Shown here in pieces: positions 50,786 to 59,380 of a stretch of DNA of 64,000 nucleotides (the first letter of the stretch is position 1; the number at the start of each line of letters is the position of its first letter). Source of the stretch: CAWCAL01 sp963695075 (GTDB taxonomy: Bacteria; Actinomycetota; Acidimicrobiia; Acidimicrobiales; CAWCAL01); NCBI GenBank assembly GCA_963695075.1, contig CAVOFR010000003.1, positions 620,001 to 684,000 of the forward strand, written 5' to 3'. The notes beneath the pieces are model-generated. The model did no database searches, was not told where the DNA came from, and saw nothing but the letters and a program-made list of their open reading frames with translations. The position numbers and the translations under genes were made by a program.

Positions 50786-51942
50786 TCGCCCGAGCGCCGG
50801 CCGAGAGCCGCCCGGTACACCTCGAGGAGCTCGTCGCTGGTCGCCGACTCGGTGAACCGTGCCTCGTAGCGGCCGCGTAGTGCGGCTCCGACCCGGTCGA
50901 CCAACTCGTCATCGGCCAGTCGGTGCAGCTCGCCGGCCATCTCGGATGCCGTCGTCCCGAAGTAGAGCTCGTGATCGTCGCCCAGGACGGCCTGCATCGA
51001 GCCGATGCTCGTGGACAGCACGGGCAGCCCCGAGGCCATGGCTTCGGCCAGCGTGAGCCCGAATCCCTCGAACCACTGCGAGGGAAAGACGAGGGCGCGG
51101 GAGGACAGCATCAGCCGGGCGACCTCCTCGGCGGGTAGCCACCCATGAGCGGTGACGTCGGGAGCGGCGTCGGCCAGAGGCCGTAGAGGACCCTCACCGA
51201 CGATGTGGAGCTCCAGACCCGGCGGCGCGGATTCCTGCCACGCTTGCAGCAAGGGTGCGATGCCCTTCTCGTCGGTGAGCCGCCCGACGAAGAGGACGCG
51301 GTCCGACGCCGATGGAATGGACAGCCGTGGCCCGGGATCGGTCGCGAAGTTGTGCTTCACCCGCACCGCTTCGGGCGCGAAGCCGCCCGACACGAGGACG
51401 TCCCGGCCGAACTCGTTCAAGGCGATGACGATGTCCACGTCGCGATCCCACACGTGCCGGCGCTGAGCTACGGCGATGGTCGCGGCCGGGGCCACGGAGA
51501 GCATCCGCGAGCCCCGATAGCAGCCGTGACGGACCGCGCTCCACGGACTCCGTTCGTCCACGCACTGCGTGCAGGTGTGACCGTCGCGGTACAGCGAGTA
51601 GCCCGCGCACAGGGCTCGGAAGTTGTGCATCGTGGCGACCACGGCGGGACCCTCGGACCGTATGGCACGGAGCACCGAGGGCGACAGGTGGAACCATGTG
51701 TTGTGGACGTGAACGAGGTCGGGCCGTTCCTTTCGAACGACGGCCGCCACGTCGCGGGCGCGGAACGGATTCCACGGCGACAGCAGCAGATCGCGCGCCG
51801 TGCCGATGCCGCCCTCCGGGTTGTCGGTCAGGTATGTCACGACCTCGTGACCGGCGTCGATCAGCTGTTTCGCTTCGAGCTCGACGACCCGGTCCTCGCC
51901 GCCGGGCTCTCGGTAGCGGTTGTGCACCTGGAGGACCTTCAT
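50776..51942 (-). CDS. Glycosyltransferase family 4 protein
   Basis: A 388-residue GT-B enzyme starting MKVLQVHNRYREPGGEDRVV. A cysteine group in HTCTQCVDERSPW and HGCYRGS (near residues 125-145) is typical of this GT4 subgroup and may bind zinc. The donor domain has DRVLFVGRLTDEKGIAPLL and VFPSQWFEGFGLTLAEAMAS with the conserved Glu pair. ATG 51942 gives the family N-terminus and lies within a four-base overlap with the next glycosyltransferase; ATG-like starts further out would run into that gene. Confidence 0.92.
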   Translation of the reverse strand: MKVLQVHNRYREPGGEDRVVELEAKQLIDAGHEVVTYLTDNPEGGIGTARDLLLSPWNPFRARDVAAVVRKERPDLVHVHNTWFHLSPSVLRAIRSEGPAVVATMHNFRALCAGYSLYRDGHTCTQCVDERSPWSAVRHGCYRGSRMLSVAPAATIAVAQRRHVWDRDVDIVIALNEFGRDVLVSGGFAPEAVRVKHNFATDPGPRLSIPSASDRVLFVGRLTDEKGIAPLLQAWQESAPPGLELHIVGEGPLRPLADAAPDVTAHGWLPAEEVARLMLSSRALVFPSQWFEGFGLTLAEAMASGLPVLSTSIGSMQAVLGDDHELYFGTTASEMAGELHRLADDELVDRVGAALRGRYEARFTESATSDELLEVYRAALGRRSGDQA

Positions 51943-53135
51943 GCCGGCGCCCGTTGCGGATCGGACCCGACGGCTCGGCCGTACCAGCCGTCCAGCAGGT
52001 CGGGCAATCGCTCGGTCGACCACCGGTCGTCGGCCGGCGTGCGGGTGTGGCGTACCTTCTCGAGCGCTGCCGCCAGCTCGGCCGGGACGTCGCCGTCGAT
52101 CGGTACGGCGATGCCGCCGTCCTCACCGATGATGGCCGGCGGACCGGCATAGTCCAGGCACACGACCGGCGTTCCCATCATCATGGCCTCGCCGACGCTC
52201 CACGGTGACGAGTCGTGCATCGCAGGATGCAGGAGGGCATCAGCGGCGGCGACCCGGGCCAGGAGATCGGTCCGTTCGACGCGGCCGAGGAACCGGACGC
52301 GGTCGGCGATGCCGAGCTCGGCCGCCAGCGCTTCACCGGCTTCGCGATCGGGACCCTCGCCGTAGACGTCGAGCCGCCAATCCGATGCCGGCGCCTCGGC
52401 CAGTGCGGCGACGGCCAGGCGGATCCCCTTCCACGGCAGGAGCCGACCGGCGAACACGGCCACCGGAGGATCGCCGGGTGACCACACGGTGCGGAGGTGG
52501 GTGATCTCGTCGGCGTCGACCGCGACGTTGGGGCGGACCTCGAGCTGACGGGCCCCGGAAACGAACCGGTTGGCGACCTCGTGGTTGAGTGCCACGACGA
52601 GCGCGGCTCGGGATGCCGCTCGGTCACCGAACACCCGCCGGAGTGCGCCCAGGAAGACGGTGCGGGCCCGCTCCGACCACGCCCCCTTGCCGCCGACCCA
52701 CTCCTCCAGCGACGAGGGGAGGATCTGGGTACCACCGACCGGGCCCCAGACGCTGGGGAGGCCCGGAAGGCCGACCACCCCGGCCGGCAACGAGTCCGAC
52801 GCGAACGTCAGATGATGGGCCACGTCGAAGTCCTGTTCACTCTGCAGTCGCATCGCCCGCCGCCGGGCGGCCCACTGCCACAGGGCGTAGTAGGTGCGAT
52901 GACCGCGGAGGCCTTTCTTCCAGAAGCTGGCCCACCGGGGAAGATCCAGGTACACGGGATGGAGGGCGAGATCGGGTCGATCGGCCAGAGCGGCCTCGAT
53001 CGCGGGCGCGTTGTTGGCCCGGGTCAGGACCCAGACCTCGTTGGTGCGGGCGGCCGCGACCGACCAGGTCCAGCCGACGCCGTCCTCGGATCCCCCGCCC
53101 GGCGCACACGAGTAGGCAGAGATCAACACACGCAC
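51939..53135 (-). CDS. Glycosyltransferase (GT4-like)
   Basis: A 398-residue GT-B enzyme beginning VRVLISAYSCAPGGGSEDGV with GTG at 53135. The donor half contains PVAVFAGRLLPWKGIRLAVA and LLHPAMHDSSPWSVGEAMMM, matching GT4 retaining transferases. It overlaps the following glycosyltransferase gene by four bases and lies downstream of the WecG/TagA gene after a 60-base gap. It probably extends the same repeat unit. Confidence 0.9.
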   Translation of the reverse strand: MRVLISAYSCAPGGGSEDGVGWTWSVAAARTNEVWVLTRANNAPAIEAALADRPDLALHPVYLDLPRWASFWKKGLRGHRTYYALWQWAARRRAMRLQSEQDFDVAHHLTFASDSLPAGVVGLPGLPSVWGPVGGTQILPSSLEEWVGGKGAWSERARTVFLGALRRVFGDRAASRAALVVALNHEVANRFVSGARQLEVRPNVAVDADEITHLRTVWSPGDPPVAVFAGRLLPWKGIRLAVAALAEAPASDWRLDVYGEGPDREAGEALAAELGIADRVRFLGRVERTDLLARVAAADALLHPAMHDSSPWSVGEAMMMGTPVVCLDYAGPPAIIGEDGGIAVPIDGDVPAELAAALEKVRHTRTPADDRWSTERLPDLLDGWYGRAVGSDPQRAPA

Positions 53136-53195
53136 CTGTCGCTCACCTCCGTTCCATGTCGAGCTCGGCTTCGAACGTCGCTCCGTGGGGCGAGA

Positions 53196-54002
53196 TCAGC
53201 CCCAGCGTTGCGGCGTGGCCGGCTGCTTCACGTCGTCGAGGTCAGGTTTCCACAGTCCGAGTCGCTGCCAGAGGAACCGCGCGACGAATCTGGGGCTGAG
53301 CACGAGGTAGCGGTGGCCGAGGCGGACCGGGTTCTGGACCAGCCGGTAGAGCCACTGGAGGCCGAATCGTTGGATCCACTCCGGCGGCTCGTCCTTGAGC
53401 TCGGCGAGGTACTCGAACGCCGCTCCGACCGCCAGCATGGGCAGGCCGACCTGTTCGACCATCTCGCTGACGAAGACCTCCTGGCGGGGACAGCCGAGGC
53501 CGACGAATGCGACGCCGGCACCGCTGTCACCGATGCGACGGGCCAGCTCGGCCTGCTCGTCTTCGGTCAATGTGCGGAACTGTGACGCCTCGGAGCCGGC
53601 GATGATCAGATCCGGGTGGTGATCGGTCAAGCGGGCCCGAAGGGCGGCGAGGACCTCCTCGGTGCTCCCGAAGAGGTAGATCGAGAGCCCCTTCTCCGCG
53701 GCCCGGGCGACGACGTGGCGCATGAGGTTGGGCCCGTAGACCCGGTCGGGGAGCCGGACGCCGTGAAGCCAGCGTATGGCCCACCGCACCGGCTGCCCGT
53801 CGGGGGTCACCAGATCGAGCCGGTTGAGCCTGCCGCGGTGCTCGTCGTCGTCGACTCCGGTCATGACACCGTGCACGGCGAGAGCGCTCACGCCGAGCGG
53901 CTCGGGAGCGGCCGCGGCGCCGATGATCCGATCGACCGCGTACTCGTAGTCGACGGCGTGCACGCGAACACCGAGGACGTTCCTGGGGCCTTCGTTGATC
54001 AC
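53196..54002 (-). CDS. WecG/TagA/CpsF-family glycosyltransferase
   Basis: A 268-residue GT26 enzyme that transfers N-acetylmannosaminuronate, N-acetylmannosamine or a related sugar to a lipid-linked acceptor. Motifs include VTPDGQPVRWAIRWLHG, YLFGSTEEVLAALRARL, VAFVGLGCPRQEVFVSEMVE and EPPEWIQRFGLQWLYRLVQN, all as in TagA. The C-terminal basic helix would attach it to the membrane. GTG 54002 lies four bases after the epimerase stop, so it is in the same operon. Confidence 0.93.
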   Translation of the reverse strand: MINEGPRNVLGVRVHAVDYEYAVDRIIGAAAAPEPLGVSALAVHGVMTGVDDDEHRGRLNRLDLVTPDGQPVRWAIRWLHGVRLPDRVYGPNLMRHVVARAAEKGLSIYLFGSTEEVLAALRARLTDHHPDLIIAGSEASQFRTLTEDEQAELARRIGDSGAGVAFVGLGCPRQEVFVSEMVEQVGLPMLAVGAAFEYLAELKDEPPEWIQRFGLQWLYRLVQNPVRLGHRYLVLSPRFVARFLWQRLGLWKPDLDDVKQPATPQRWG

Positions 54003-54006
54003 GGCG

Positions 54007-55071
54007 TCAGACCCAGCTCTCTTTGTTGCTGTCGTGGATGTCCTGGAGGATCCGGTCGATGTCGTAGGTCAGGGACCACTGCGGGTAGTCGTGTTCGAAG
54101 GTGCCGTTGTCGCCGACCCACCAGATGTGATCGCCCACGCGGTTCTGGTCCGAGTAGGTCCATTGCATGTCCCGTCCGGCGATGGCCTCGGCCATGCTGA
54201 TGGCTTCGAGCACCGAGCAGTTGGCGTGACGCCCACCGCCGATGTTGTAGACCGCGGCGCACTTGGGGTCCTCGATGAACACCTCGAAGGCCCGGACCAG
54301 GTCGATCGAGTGGATCGCGTCGCGGACCTGCTTCCCTTCGTAGCCGTAGACGGTGTAGGGCCGCCCGATCATGACGCAGCGCATCACGTAGGCCAGGAAC
54401 CCGTGGAGCTCGGCCGCGGAATGCCGGCCACCGGTGAGGGTGCCGCCGCGGAAGCATGCCGTGGGCATGTCGAAGTAGCGACCGTATTCCTGCACCATGA
54501 CGTCGGCCGCCACCTTGGACGCACCGAACACGCTGTGGAGCGAGGCGTCGATGGACATGTCCTCGCGGATGCCACCGGTGTAGGTGTGGGAGGGGTCGAT
54601 CTCGTAGCGGGTCTCGAGCTCCTGGAGCGGGAGCCGGTTGGGGGTGTCGCCGTAGACCTTGTTGGTCGAACAGAACACGAAGGGAGCATCGGGGGCGTGG
54701 GACCTGGTGGCTTCGAGCATGGCCAGCGTGCCGCCGGCGTTGATGTCGAAGTCGGTGAAGGGTTCCTTGGCCGCCCAGTCGTGCGACGGCTGCGCGGCGG
54801 CGTGGATGATGCCGGCGATCGATCCGGCGTGTCGGGCGAAGATCTCGTCGATCGCCACCCGGTCGCGGATGTCGACCCGGTGATGGGTGTAGGCGGAGCC
54901 CAACTGGGTCTCCAACCGGTCGACGTTCCATGCGGTCGACCCGTCCTCGCCGAAGAACACCCGACGCATGTCGTTGTCGATACCGACTATCTCGTGACCG
55001 AGCTGGGCGAATCGCTCGACCGCCGCCGAGCCGATGAGGCCGCCGGATCCGCTGACGATGATGACACTCAT
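54007..55071 (-). CDS. NAD-dependent nucleotide-sugar epimerase (CDP-paratose 2-epimerase-like)
   Basis: A 354-residue extended SDR. The Rossmann motif is SGSGGLIGSAAVERFAQLG, followed by GIDNDMRRVFFGEDGSTAWN, a phrase characteristic of CDP-paratose/tyvelose epimerase-like proteins. STNKVYGDTP supplies the catalytic Ser/Thr. The Y-x3-K motif reads FGASK, with Phe182 in place of Tyr and Lys186 kept. It would make an activated deoxysugar or related donor. ATG 55071 gives the expected N-terminus; the frame extends upstream to 55197 without homology. It is the first gene of the epimerase-TagA-GT-GT operon. Confidence 0.86.
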   Translation of the reverse strand: MSVIIVSGSGGLIGSAAVERFAQLGHEIVGIDNDMRRVFFGEDGSTAWNVDRLETQLGSAYTHHRVDIRDRVAIDEIFARHAGSIAGIIHAAAQPSHDWAAKEPFTDFDINAGGTLAMLEATRSHAPDAPFVFCSTNKVYGDTPNRLPLQELETRYEIDPSHTYTGGIREDMSIDASLHSVFGASKVAADVMVQEYGRYFDMPTACFRGGTLTGGRHSAAELHGFLAYVMRCVMIGRPYTVYGYEGKQVRDAIHSIDLVRAFEVFIEDPKCAAVYNIGGGRHANCSVLEAISMAEAIAGRDMQWTYSDQNRVGDHIWWVGDNGTFEHDYPQWSLTYDIDRILQDIHDSNKESWV

Positions 55072-55347
55072 CGGGTCACCTCGACTCGCGACCTGTGACT
55101 GAGAAGGACGTCGTTCTTCGTCTCGCATCGTGCCCGTCAACCTGTTCGTCTGCGTCGACCTCGGGGGCCGCTGATCGGTGGAAGGCACTCCGCACATGCC
55201 GTCGAGTCAAGGTAACCAGCCGACATCGGGAGTGACAACCACTCCTTCATATCGACACCGAACCTCGGACCATGAGCCTCCCCGAGCTGGTTTTGGAGTC
55301 ACTGGGCCACACTCACGGTAGGGAGGTGACTCCATATCCGGAGGTGA
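55072..55347. other. 276-base gap with inverted repeat
   Basis: No gene is supported. GGAGTCAC (55295-55302) and GTGACTCC (55326-55333) form a perfect 8-bp inverted repeat with a 23-base loop shortly after the DUF445 stop, probably a terminator or operator. The promoter of the epimerase operon should lie in the left part. Confidence 0.5.
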
Positions 55348-56556
55348 TCAGAGGGCGAGTGTGAGGGCCCCCTGGAGCGAGCCCACCACCCCACCGAGCA
55401 CCGCACCGATCGCGATCAGCGTCACCTCGTCCTCTTCGAAGATCCCCCGCAGCACCCGCTCGAACTCGGGCTTGGGGAGTGCGGCCAGCTTCTGCTCGAC
55501 CAGCTCGGCGACTCCGAGCCGCTCGGTCACGAACGCCTCGACGTGCGGCTGGACCTCTGGCGCTGCCTCGATCACCCGCAGCACCACCAGGGCCTGGACC
55601 CGGCTGACCACCTCGGGCGTGACTTCGGCCTGGGTCAGCGCCTCCAGGCCGGGGCGCATGGTCTCGATCCGCTGATCCACCTGTTGCAGCACCACTGCGG
55701 CGATCCGCCGTCCGCCCTCTCCCTCGGCGATGAAGCGGAGCACGTTGCGCGGCGTGAAGATCTCGTCGGCGATCACCTCGCCGAACTCGTGAGCGATCCC
55801 TCCCTGTCGTTTCGGGAAGGTGCCCTGATAGGTGACGAGACCCAGGTAGCGGCGCGGTTCCTGGGGCCGGAAGATCATCTGGATTGCCAGGTAGTTGGTG
55901 CCCAGACCGACCACCGCTCCCACGATGGGCAGCAACCACCACTGGTTGGCCCAGGCGAACAACAGCGCTTGGAACAGGCCCACCAAGCCACCGAAGACGG
56001 CGCCGTAGTACTCGATGAATCGCAGCTCCCGGCGCCCGAGGGTCCGGAAGACCCGGAGGAGCCGGTCGACGTTCTCACCGCTGAGCATCGAGACGACGAG
56101 GTGATGCAGGTCGAGCAGCTCATCGGACTGCGCCTCGACGTCTCCGACGATCTCGCCGGCGATCTCGGCGACCTGCGTCCTCACGAGCTCGACGACCATC
56201 TGCCGGGCCGCCGGATCCCATTCGGCCCAGAGACCCGGCCGCAACTCCTCGGTGGCTTCTCGCACCACGTCGTCGGCGTACTCGTCGAGGATGCGATCGA
56301 GGAGGTCGAGGACGTCCTCCCTGGGGATGCGTTCGGTCAGATCACGGGCCGACAGGAGCTCCCCGGTGATCGTCGCCGCCACATCGGTGGCGAACCGATC
56401 CGCTTGGGCCGGCACCACGCCCTGCCACCCGACCCTCCCGACACCGATGAACTCGCGGGGTTCGAAGATCATCTTGATGGCGGACCAGTTGGTCAGCCAT
56501 CCGATGAATGCGGTGATCACTGGAAACGTGATCACCACGATCAGCCACGTCGGCAT
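55348..56556 (-). CDS. DUF445 family membrane protein (paralogue 2)
   Basis: A 402-residue DUF445 protein aligned without gaps to the protein at 26569-27777 and identical at roughly 70-75% of positions by eye. The N-terminal helix WLIVVITFPVITAFIGWLT and blocks GLGTNYLAIQMIFRPQEPRR, GTFPKRQGGIAHEFGE and the C-terminal GSLQGALTLAL are shared. The ATG is immediately adjacent to the stop of the acyl-CoA synthetase, so this copy is the last gene of that operon. Its function is unknown. Confidence 0.9.
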   Translation of the reverse strand: MPTWLIVVITFPVITAFIGWLTNWSAIKMIFEPREFIGVGRVGWQGVVPAQADRFATDVAATITGELLSARDLTERIPREDVLDLLDRILDEYADDVVREATEELRPGLWAEWDPAARQMVVELVRTQVAEIAGEIVGDVEAQSDELLDLHHLVVSMLSGENVDRLLRVFRTLGRRELRFIEYYGAVFGGLVGLFQALLFAWANQWWLLPIVGAVVGLGTNYLAIQMIFRPQEPRRYLGLVTYQGTFPKRQGGIAHEFGEVIADEIFTPRNVLRFIAEGEGGRRIAAVVLQQVDQRIETMRPGLEALTQAEVTPEVVSRVQALVVLRVIEAAPEVQPHVEAFVTERLGVAELVEQKLAALPKPEFERVLRGIFEEDEVTLIAIGAVLGGVVGSLQGALTLAL

Positions 56557-58212
56557 TCAGACCCCGGTCGCCCCACCGGACGATGACGCCGCCGACACGC
56601 GCTCGCCGGCGAGATCCCTCGCCGAGCCGTAGTCCGCCTTGCCGTTCGGGGCTCTGGGTACGGTCTCGACGAAGGTGATCCGCTTCGGCGCCTTGTAGTC
56701 GGCGAGCAGGGTCCGGACGTGGCCCTTGAGGTCGAGCATCGCTTCATCGGCGGACGTGCCGTCACGCAGCGACACGACCGCCTCGATCCGCTGACCCCAC
56801 TTCTCGTCGTCGACACCGAAGACGAGGGCGTCCATGACCGAGGAATGGGTCTTGAGCGCCTCCTCCACCTCTTCGGGGTAGACCTTCTCCCCGCCGGTGT
56901 TGATGCACTGGCTCCCGCGGCCGAGGAGCCGGATCGTTCCATCGGCCTCGACCGTCGCCCAGTCACCCGGAAGCGAGTAACGCTCACCGTCGATCTCACG
57001 GAACGTCTTCGCCGTCTTGACCGGGTCGTTGTAGTAGCCGATCGGGTTGTCGCTCCGGACCGCCACCCGACCGGTCCGACCCGAGCCCGGTTCGACGTCG
57101 CGGTCGTCTTGGTCGAGCACCCTGGTCCCGGGCCGCAGGCTGAACGCAGCGGTCGACGGACCCCCGCCCGCACTGGTGATCGACGAGCCCATCGGCGCTT
57201 CGCTGGCCGCCAGCGTGTCGACGACGAGCGCCTGCGGCGCGTGGCCCAGGAACCCCTGCTTGCTTTCGGCGGAGAGCATCGCCCCGCTGGACATCACCAG
57301 CTGGACCGAGGACATGTCGACGGGATCGCCGGTCGTCGACCGGCGGTCGAGCTCGGCCAGCAGCGGGCGCATGAAGGCATCGCCGACCACGGCGATCACC
57401 GACGCCCGGTGGGCCTCGAGCACGTCGAGCGCGGAGACCGGGTCGAACGAGCCCGGGGTGAGCACGACGGTGCCGCCGGTCAGCAGGGTCATCAGCGCCA
57501 GCGAGTTGCCGGTGCCGTGCATGAGCGGTGGCAGGATGAGTCCGGTGAGGGCGACGCCCGAGGCCACGGCTCGGCGGGCGGTTTCGACGATGTCCTCCCC
57601 GCGGTGCACCTCGCCACCGCCGACGAACGCCCCGACGAGTGCCGCCAGCTCGCGGGTGAGTCCACCCATCCGGTAGATCACGCCCTTCGGGAGCCCCGTC
57701 GTACCACCGGTGTAGAGGAGGAAATGGTCGTCCTCGGATCGTTCGGTCGCCGCCGCCGGCTCGGCCTCGGCGAGAGCCGCTTCGTACCGCCTCGCTCGAT
57801 CGACCAGTACGTCGGTCCCGGTGGCCACCTGCAGCACGCAGGACAGATCACGACCGGGGAGCACCGCGGCCACCCGATCGGCCAGCGACGTCGGGAAGAC
57901 GAGCGCCTCACAACCGGCGTCGTCGAGGAGGTGCGAGAGCTCGTCCTCGACGTAGCGGTAGTTGATGTTGATCGGGACAGCCCGGATCTTGAGTGCGGCC
58001 AGCATCGTCTCGAGATACTCGGCCTCGTTCGTGAGGTAGATGCCGACTGCGGAACCGGGGCCCAGTCCGGCCTGGCTCAGCACCGTCGCGAGGCGTGAGG
58101 CGCGGTCTTCGAGCTCTCGCCAGGTGGTGCTGCGATCGCCCTGGACGATCGCCGGACGATCGTCGACGGCGGCGGCGATCTGCTCCATGACCGTGGCCAG
58201 GTGAAGTTCCAT
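56557..58212 (-). CDS. Acyl-CoA synthetase (AMP-binding, FadD-like)
   Basis: A 551-residue adenylate-forming enzyme that activates a carboxylic acid to its CoA thioester. The ATP-binding loop is LLYTGGTTGLPKGVIYRMG (near residues 165-183). The C-terminal hinge and catalytic part reads RLLGRGSQCINTGGEKVYPE, followed by the lysine region near APNGKADYGSA. Its length is typical. It is transcribed after the amidohydrolase and diiron genes and before DUF445, so the acid may be a product of that pathway. Confidence 0.93.
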   Translation of the reverse strand: MELHLATVMEQIAAAVDDRPAIVQGDRSTTWRELEDRASRLATVLSQAGLGPGSAVGIYLTNEAEYLETMLAALKIRAVPININYRYVEDELSHLLDDAGCEALVFPTSLADRVAAVLPGRDLSCVLQVATGTDVLVDRARRYEAALAEAEPAAATERSEDDHFLLYTGGTTGLPKGVIYRMGGLTRELAALVGAFVGGGEVHRGEDIVETARRAVASGVALTGLILPPLMHGTGNSLALMTLLTGGTVVLTPGSFDPVSALDVLEAHRASVIAVVGDAFMRPLLAELDRRSTTGDPVDMSSVQLVMSSGAMLSAESKQGFLGHAPQALVVDTLAASEAPMGSSITSAGGGPSTAAFSLRPGTRVLDQDDRDVEPGSGRTGRVAVRSDNPIGYYNDPVKTAKTFREIDGERYSLPGDWATVEADGTIRLLGRGSQCINTGGEKVYPEEVEEALKTHSSVMDALVFGVDDEKWGQRIEAVVSLRDGTSADEAMLDLKGHVRTLLADYKAPKRITFVETVPRAPNGKADYGSARDLAGERVSAASSSGGATGV

Positions 58213-58249
58213 GCGCGTACCTTCCCTCCGTCGTTCCGCGGGCGTCCGG

Positions 58250-59380
58250 TCAGCTGGTCGAGGTGAGCCGGTCGGCGGCGACGGCGTCGAGGCCGTCCAG
58301 CTCGGCCTCGGTGTCGGCCCAGTCCTCGTACTGGATCACGTCGATCTCCTCGTACTTCGTCCGGAGCCAACCATCACCCGCGTCGAGGAGGCCCAGCTTC
58401 TTGATGTTGGGGACCACCTTCGAGAAGAGGATTCCCGAGTACATCACCGGGATCGTGTCCAACCACCACGCCATCTGCTTGTTGGTGTCGAGGCCCATCC
58501 GCTCCCAGACCAGGTAGGGGACGCCGCGGTCGCGCATCAGCAGCCCGGCCTCGAACGCGAACTCCTGGCGCTCACGGATCTCGCTCTGGGTCATGCCCTC
58601 GTAGTGGTCCTTCAGACTGACGGTCCCGAAGGCGACGTGCCGGGCCTCGTCGCTCATCACGTACCGGAGGAGCTTCTTCAGCAGCGGGTCCTCGGTCAGC
58701 TGGTAGAGCAGGCTGAACGCCGCCAGGGCCAGTCCCTCGACCATCACCTGCATCCCGATGAAGGTCACGTCCCAGCGGGTCTCCTCCGTGATGTCGTCGA
58801 GGAGCTGCTGGAGGTGCGGTGTGATCGGGTACTCCCCGTTCAGCTTCTCGGCGAGATACCGCGAGAAGACCTCGACGTGTCGGGCCTCGTCGACGACCTG
58901 CGAAGCGGCGAAGTACTTGGACTCGATCCGGGGAGCCTGTTCGGCGACCTTGGTGGACGCGAAGAAGGCACCCTGCTCACCGTGCAGGATCTGGCTGAGG
59001 AGATACGTGAGCAGCTCGAACGCGTACCGGTGGTACTCGTCGTCGCCCCACGAGTGCATCGGCGCGGAGCGGTCGGCGTCCGCGAGCTGCCGCACGAGCA
59101 GCACCTCGGGGTTGTGGGTCCGCAGATGCTCGGCCATCTCGGTCTGGTCGACGTCGATCGACCAGTCGAGGTCGGTGGTGACGTTCCACTGCGACTTCTT
59201 GGCCTTCTCGTAGAGCTTCGTCACCTGTTCCAGCTCGGGTCGGTAGTTCCACGTGTACCTGGTCTGGCCTCCCTGGTCGACCAGGTGCTCGGTCTCGTCG
59301 GGCACGGGGAGCACGAGCGCCTCGACGGCGTTGACGTCCGCTCGTCCGGTGATCTCCTCGGTGGTGCGGTAGTCGTTCAA
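58250..59380 (-). CDS. Ferritin-like diiron protein
   Basis: A 376-residue all-helical protein with two diiron signatures, VVDEARHVEVFSRYL and VMSDEARHVAFGTVS, and further glutamates in HGEQGAFFAS and MVEGLALAA that could complete a carboxylate-bridged diiron site. This is the R2-like/ferritin-like fold; likely chemistry is an oxygen-dependent hydroxylation, desaturation or N-oxygenation. The start is TTG 59380, fixed by AAGGAGG at 59388-59394 and by the TTGA overlap with the amidohydrolase stop. The much longer frame to 60049 is a shadow of that gene. It is followed by an acyl-CoA synthetase. Confidence 0.86.
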   Translation of the reverse strand: MNDYRTTEEITGRADVNAVEALVLPVPDETEHLVDQGGQTRYTWNYRPELEQVTKLYEKAKKSQWNVTTDLDWSIDVDQTEMAEHLRTHNPEVLLVRQLADADRSAPMHSWGDDEYHRYAFELLTYLLSQILHGEQGAFFASTKVAEQAPRIESKYFAASQVVDEARHVEVFSRYLAEKLNGEYPITPHLQQLLDDITEETRWDVTFIGMQVMVEGLALAAFSLLYQLTEDPLLKKLLRYVMSDEARHVAFGTVSLKDHYEGMTQSEIRERQEFAFEAGLLMRDRGVPYLVWERMGLDTNKQMAWWLDTIPVMYSGILFSKVVPNIKKLGLLDAGDGWLRTKYEEIDVIQYEDWADTEAELDGLDAVAADRLTSTS

